Shown here: positions 61,638 through 64,000 of the stretch, piece by piece | How the letters are laid out: every line of letters starts with the position of its first letter | How positions within the stretch are numbered: the stretch's first letter is position 1 | Origin: Paramagnetospirillum magneticum AMB-1 | GTDB lineage: Bacteria > Pseudomonadota > Alphaproteobacteria > Rhodospirillales > Magnetospirillaceae | Direction of reading: 5' to 3' | DNA length: 64,000 nt | Assembly: GCF_000009985.1 (NCBI RefSeq) | Contig: NC_007626.1 | Span: forward strand, 2,659,943-2,723,942 | Notes under the pieces: model-generated | The model's database searches: none | What the model was told of the DNA's origin: nothing | The model's input: only the letters and a program-made list of their open reading frames with translations | Translations under genes and position numbers: made by a program

Positions 61638-63646
61638 GGCCGGGCCTCCGCCGTGCGCCGGGCCCAGCGCTTCAGATCGGCCTCCAGGGTCGGCCCCACA
61701 TGCTTGCCCAGGCGGCGGCGGTAGACGGCGACGCTTTCCATCACCCGCTGCACGTAATTGCGGGTCTCGCTGAAGGGAATCATTTCCACCCAGTCGACCA
61801 CGTCCACATTGGCGTCGCGGGGATCGCCGTATTCGCGAATCCAGCGCCGCGCCCGCCCCGGCCCGGCATTGTAGGACGCCAGGGCCAGGATGTAGGAGCC
61901 CTCGAAATCCCCCACCAGATCGCGCAGATAGGCCGAGCCCACCTGAACGTTGAAGTTGGGATCATCCAGCTTGTTGACGTGGTATTTGAGTCCGATGCTC
62001 TTGGCCACCTTGGACGCGGTGGACGGCAGCAACTGCATCAGGCCCTTGGCCCCGGCCGGCGATTCGATATCGGCGACGAAGCCGCTCTCCTGGCGAATCA
62101 GGGCGAGAACCAGGGCCTTTTCCGGATTGGTCTCGTCGGCGTCCAGGTCAGGCACCGGCCAGCCGGCCTGGACCAGGGTCACCCCCTCGCGGTCGGAGCG
62201 GCGCGCCACGGTCAGGCCCAGGTCGTGCCGCCCGGTCCGGCTGGCCAGTCCGGCCACCAGGGCGCGTTCCCCCGGAGTCTGGACGGTGTCGTTGAGGCGG
62301 ATGAAGAATGAGCGCAGCAATTCGCTCTCCCCCACCTGCATCAGCAGGCGGGCGGCGGCCACCACGTCGCGGGCCTCGAAGCGGGCCACGTCGTCGGGGG
62401 TCGGCTGCGGCTCGTCGGGCAGCGGCCAATGATGATCGCCCAGGCGCGACGCGCCCAGCTGGCCGTAATAGGTGGTGGAATAGCGGGCCGCCCGGGTATA
62501 CCACTCCTTGGCCTTGGCATCCCCCGCCGCCTCCAGGGCACGCCCGGCCCAATAGGCGGCACGAGCCCGCGAAATGGGGTGACTGGCCCATTCATGCAGA
62601 CGGGTGAAGTGGTGGACGGCAGTGGCGCGGTCATCCAGGAAGCGCAGCGCGACCCAGCCGGCCAGGAACTCGGCGTCCACATATTGGGTGCCCCCTTCCA
62701 GCCCGTGATCGGCGGCGGCCTGATAGGCCCTCGAGACCAGCCCCTTCTGCAGGGCGCGCCGGGCCAGGATGGCCCGCTCCTGCCACCACAGATCCGGGCG
62801 GACCTTGTTGCGCGACGGGTGGGACAGCAGGTCGAGCGCATCCTCGTCCAGGTCCTTCTGGCGGCGCCAGCGCACCCGCTCGTAGATCAGGCCGGGATCG
62901 TCACGCAAGCTGGCGGGAACGGCATTGATCAGCGGCTCGGGATTGGACTTGCCCGCCTGCAGGGCGAGGCGGGCCTGGGCCACGGCGCGATGGCCGGCAT
63001 CCACCTTCATGATCATGCGCTGGACCGAGGTCTCCTGCCGGTCCCACAGCAGCCGGTCCAGGCGGCGCCAGTGGTCCTCGTAGCGCAGATGCTCGCCCAG
63101 GAGGTTGAGGTACTGCTTTTCCTGCAGCGCCCCGAAGCTCAGATTGACCCAGGTCTCGCGGATGACCTTGACCGCCTGCTCGTTCCGCCCGGCGGCGAAC
63201 AGCGCGCGCGCATAGGCCTGACCGCCATCGGCGGTGGTGGGCGGGTGCGAGTCGAACCAGGCCAGAACCTGGGCCGTGGGCGTGGCGGCGGTAATGGATT
63301 CCTCGGCCCGCTTGGTCATCTGGCTCATCATCGGCCATTCGGGATTGGCGTGGATGAAGGCGCCGAGCTGGGCGAAATCGGCGCCCGACCGGCCGGAGAC
63401 GTAGGCCATCCAGGTCACCAGGCGGGGCAGCGCCTTTGAGCGCGATTGCCGCGCCAGCCGCTCGGCCTCGTCGAAATGATCGCGCTTGGCGGCGGCGATG
63501 GCCTGGCGGGCGATGGCGGCATCCCCGACCCCGTCAGCCCGGGCGGCAGACGGTGCCCCCAGGCAAAGAAGAGCGGAAAGGATGATGGCGACGGGGAAAA
63601 GCTTCAACGGCTGGAATCCTGGCCGATTGTTCAACAGGGCAGGCAT
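61634..63646 (-). CDS. Soluble lytic murein transglycosylase (SLT, family 1)
   Basis: Cuts peptidoglycan to 1,6-anhydromuropeptides in the periplasm. 670 residues: signal peptide (VAIILSALLCLGAPSAARA, about 16-36), a long alpha-superhelical domain of helical repeats (about 40-480), and the catalytic C-terminal SLT domain with ALIRQESGFVADIESPAGAKG (catalytic E near 519), MQLLPSTA and ALASYNAGPGRARRWI. Slt70-like architecture. Its products are substrates for NagZ after import. Confidence 0.92.
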   Translation of the reverse strand: MPALLNNRPGFQPLKLFPVAIILSALLCLGAPSAARADGVGDAAIARQAIAAAKRDHFDEAERLARQSRSKALPRLVTWMAYVSGRSGADFAQLGAFIHANPEWPMMSQMTKRAEESITAATPTAQVLAWFDSHPPTTADGGQAYARALFAAGRNEQAVKVIRETWVNLSFGALQEKQYLNLLGEHLRYEDHWRRLDRLLWDRQETSVQRMIMKVDAGHRAVAQARLALQAGKSNPEPLINAVPASLRDDPGLIYERVRWRRQKDLDEDALDLLSHPSRNKVRPDLWWQERAILARRALQKGLVSRAYQAAADHGLEGGTQYVDAEFLAGWVALRFLDDRATAVHHFTRLHEWASHPISRARAAYWAGRALEAAGDAKAKEWYTRAARYSTTYYGQLGASRLGDHHWPLPDEPQPTPDDVARFEARDVVAAARLLMQVGESELLRSFFIRLNDTVQTPGERALVAGLASRTGRHDLGLTVARRSDREGVTLVQAGWPVPDLDADETNPEKALVLALIRQESGFVADIESPAGAKGLMQLLPSTASKVAKSIGLKYHVNKLDDPNFNVQVGSAYLRDLVGDFEGSYILALASYNAGPGRARRWIREYGDPRDANVDVVDWVEMIPFSETRNYVQRVMESVAVYRRRLGKHVGPTLEADLKRWARRTAEARP

Positions 63647-63670
63647 TCTAGAGGTCTATTCAAGGCGCTT

Positions 63671-64000
63671 TCAAGCCGAACCGCTTTCAAGGACCCCATC
63701 GCGCACCCGAACCATCCGGTCGAAACGGTCATAAATCTTCTCGTCATGGCTGACCACCAGCACCGCCGCGTTCTGTTCCCGCGCCACCTTGATCAGCAGA
63801 TCCATGACGATGGCGGCCCTCTGGGAATCCAGGGCGGCAGTGGGTTCGTCGGCCAAAATCAGGCGGGGATTGTTGGCCAAGGCGCGGGCGATGGCCACGC
63901 GCTGAGCCTCGCCGCCGGACAACTGGCCGGGCGAAGCCTCGGCCCGGGCGCCCACCTCCAGGTAATCCAGCAGTTCCCCGGCCCGCCGCCGCGCCGCCGC
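63671..64000 (-). CDS. ABC transporter ATP-binding protein (LolD-like), N-terminus beyond the window
   Basis: The C-terminal 109 residues of an ATPase: signature motif LSGGEAQRVAIARAL, Walker B RLILADEPTAALD, and the switch histidine in VVSHDEKIYDRFDRM. The frame is open to the right edge, so the Walker A part lies outside. The sequence is typical of LolD/MacB-type exporters of the FtsE group; lipoprotein release is a possible but unproven role. Confidence 0.85.
   Translation of the reverse strand, partial: AAARRRAGELLDYLEVGARAEASPGQLSGGEAQRVAIARALANNPRLILADEPTAALDSQRAAIVMDLLIKVAREQNAAVLVVSHDEKIYDRFDRMVRVRDGVLESGSA

Overview
The window is high-GC, densely packed bacterial chromosome. Gene content and order fit an alphaproteobacterium of the Rhodospirillales, most like Magnetospirillum: the rpsB-to-lpxB order, tatABC next to scpAB and nagZ, type II fatty acid and lipid A genes, hopanoid precursor genes and many cyclic-di-GMP and oxygen-sensing proteins. 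This placement is inference from content; no rRNA, tRNA, CRISPR array, insertion sequence, phage or magnetosome gene was seen. No gene-free stretch exceeds about 185 bp.

Layout. 1-1.3 kb: 3' part of trmFO. 1.3-16.2 kb: one long minus-strand block, rpsB-tsf | pyrH-frr-uppS-cdsA-dxr-rseP-bamA-skp-lpxD-fabZ-lpxA-lpxI-lpxB-gloA (translation, isoprenoid/phospholipid carriers, outer-membrane assembly, lipid A). 16.3-18.3 kb: mepA and an HD-GYP phosphodiesterase. 18.4-23.3 kb: acyl-CoA synthetase, divergent diguanylate cyclase, lipid kinase, metallophosphoesterase. 23.4-29.8 kb: a GT41/SPINDLY-like glycosyltransferase, a cytochrome c, an ACT protein, a small membrane protein and putA. 29.9-33.7 kb: a frameshifted squalene/phytoene-synthase-fold gene divergent from hpnC-hpnE, then sodB. 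33.8-37.1 kb: yajC-secD-secF plus an Mth938/NDUFAF3-like gene. 37.3-40.3 kb: a DUF815 ATPase and a globin-coupled chemoreceptor. 40.4-53.3 kb: nlpD-like, pcm, surE, serS, tatCBA, ybaN-like, scpB, scpA, M50 protease, nagZ, SPOR protein, argS, dgt. 53.3-56.6 kb: a second diguanylate cyclase, erpA, a periplasmic HExxH protein, xthA. 56.7-64 kb: a heme-oxygenase-like diiron protein, a hemerythrin-response regulator fusion, ilvD, a coiled-coil protein, a HAD enzyme, a lytic transglycosylase and a partial ABC ATPase.

Most of the window is core housekeeping. The least ordinary parts are the overlapping diiron-oxidase/hemerythrin-receiver pair (56738-58713), the soluble globin-chemoreceptor with PilZ and C-terminal sensor domains (38188-40332), three ATTGC-N6-GCAAT dyads on an exact 22-bp period between convergent genes (29845-29904), a one-base frameshift in the gene at 29910-30769, an hpnC-hpnE pair without hpnD, inverted pairs of intergenic palindromes, a palindrome over the sodB start region, and two promoters placed so close to ATG that the transcripts look leaderless.
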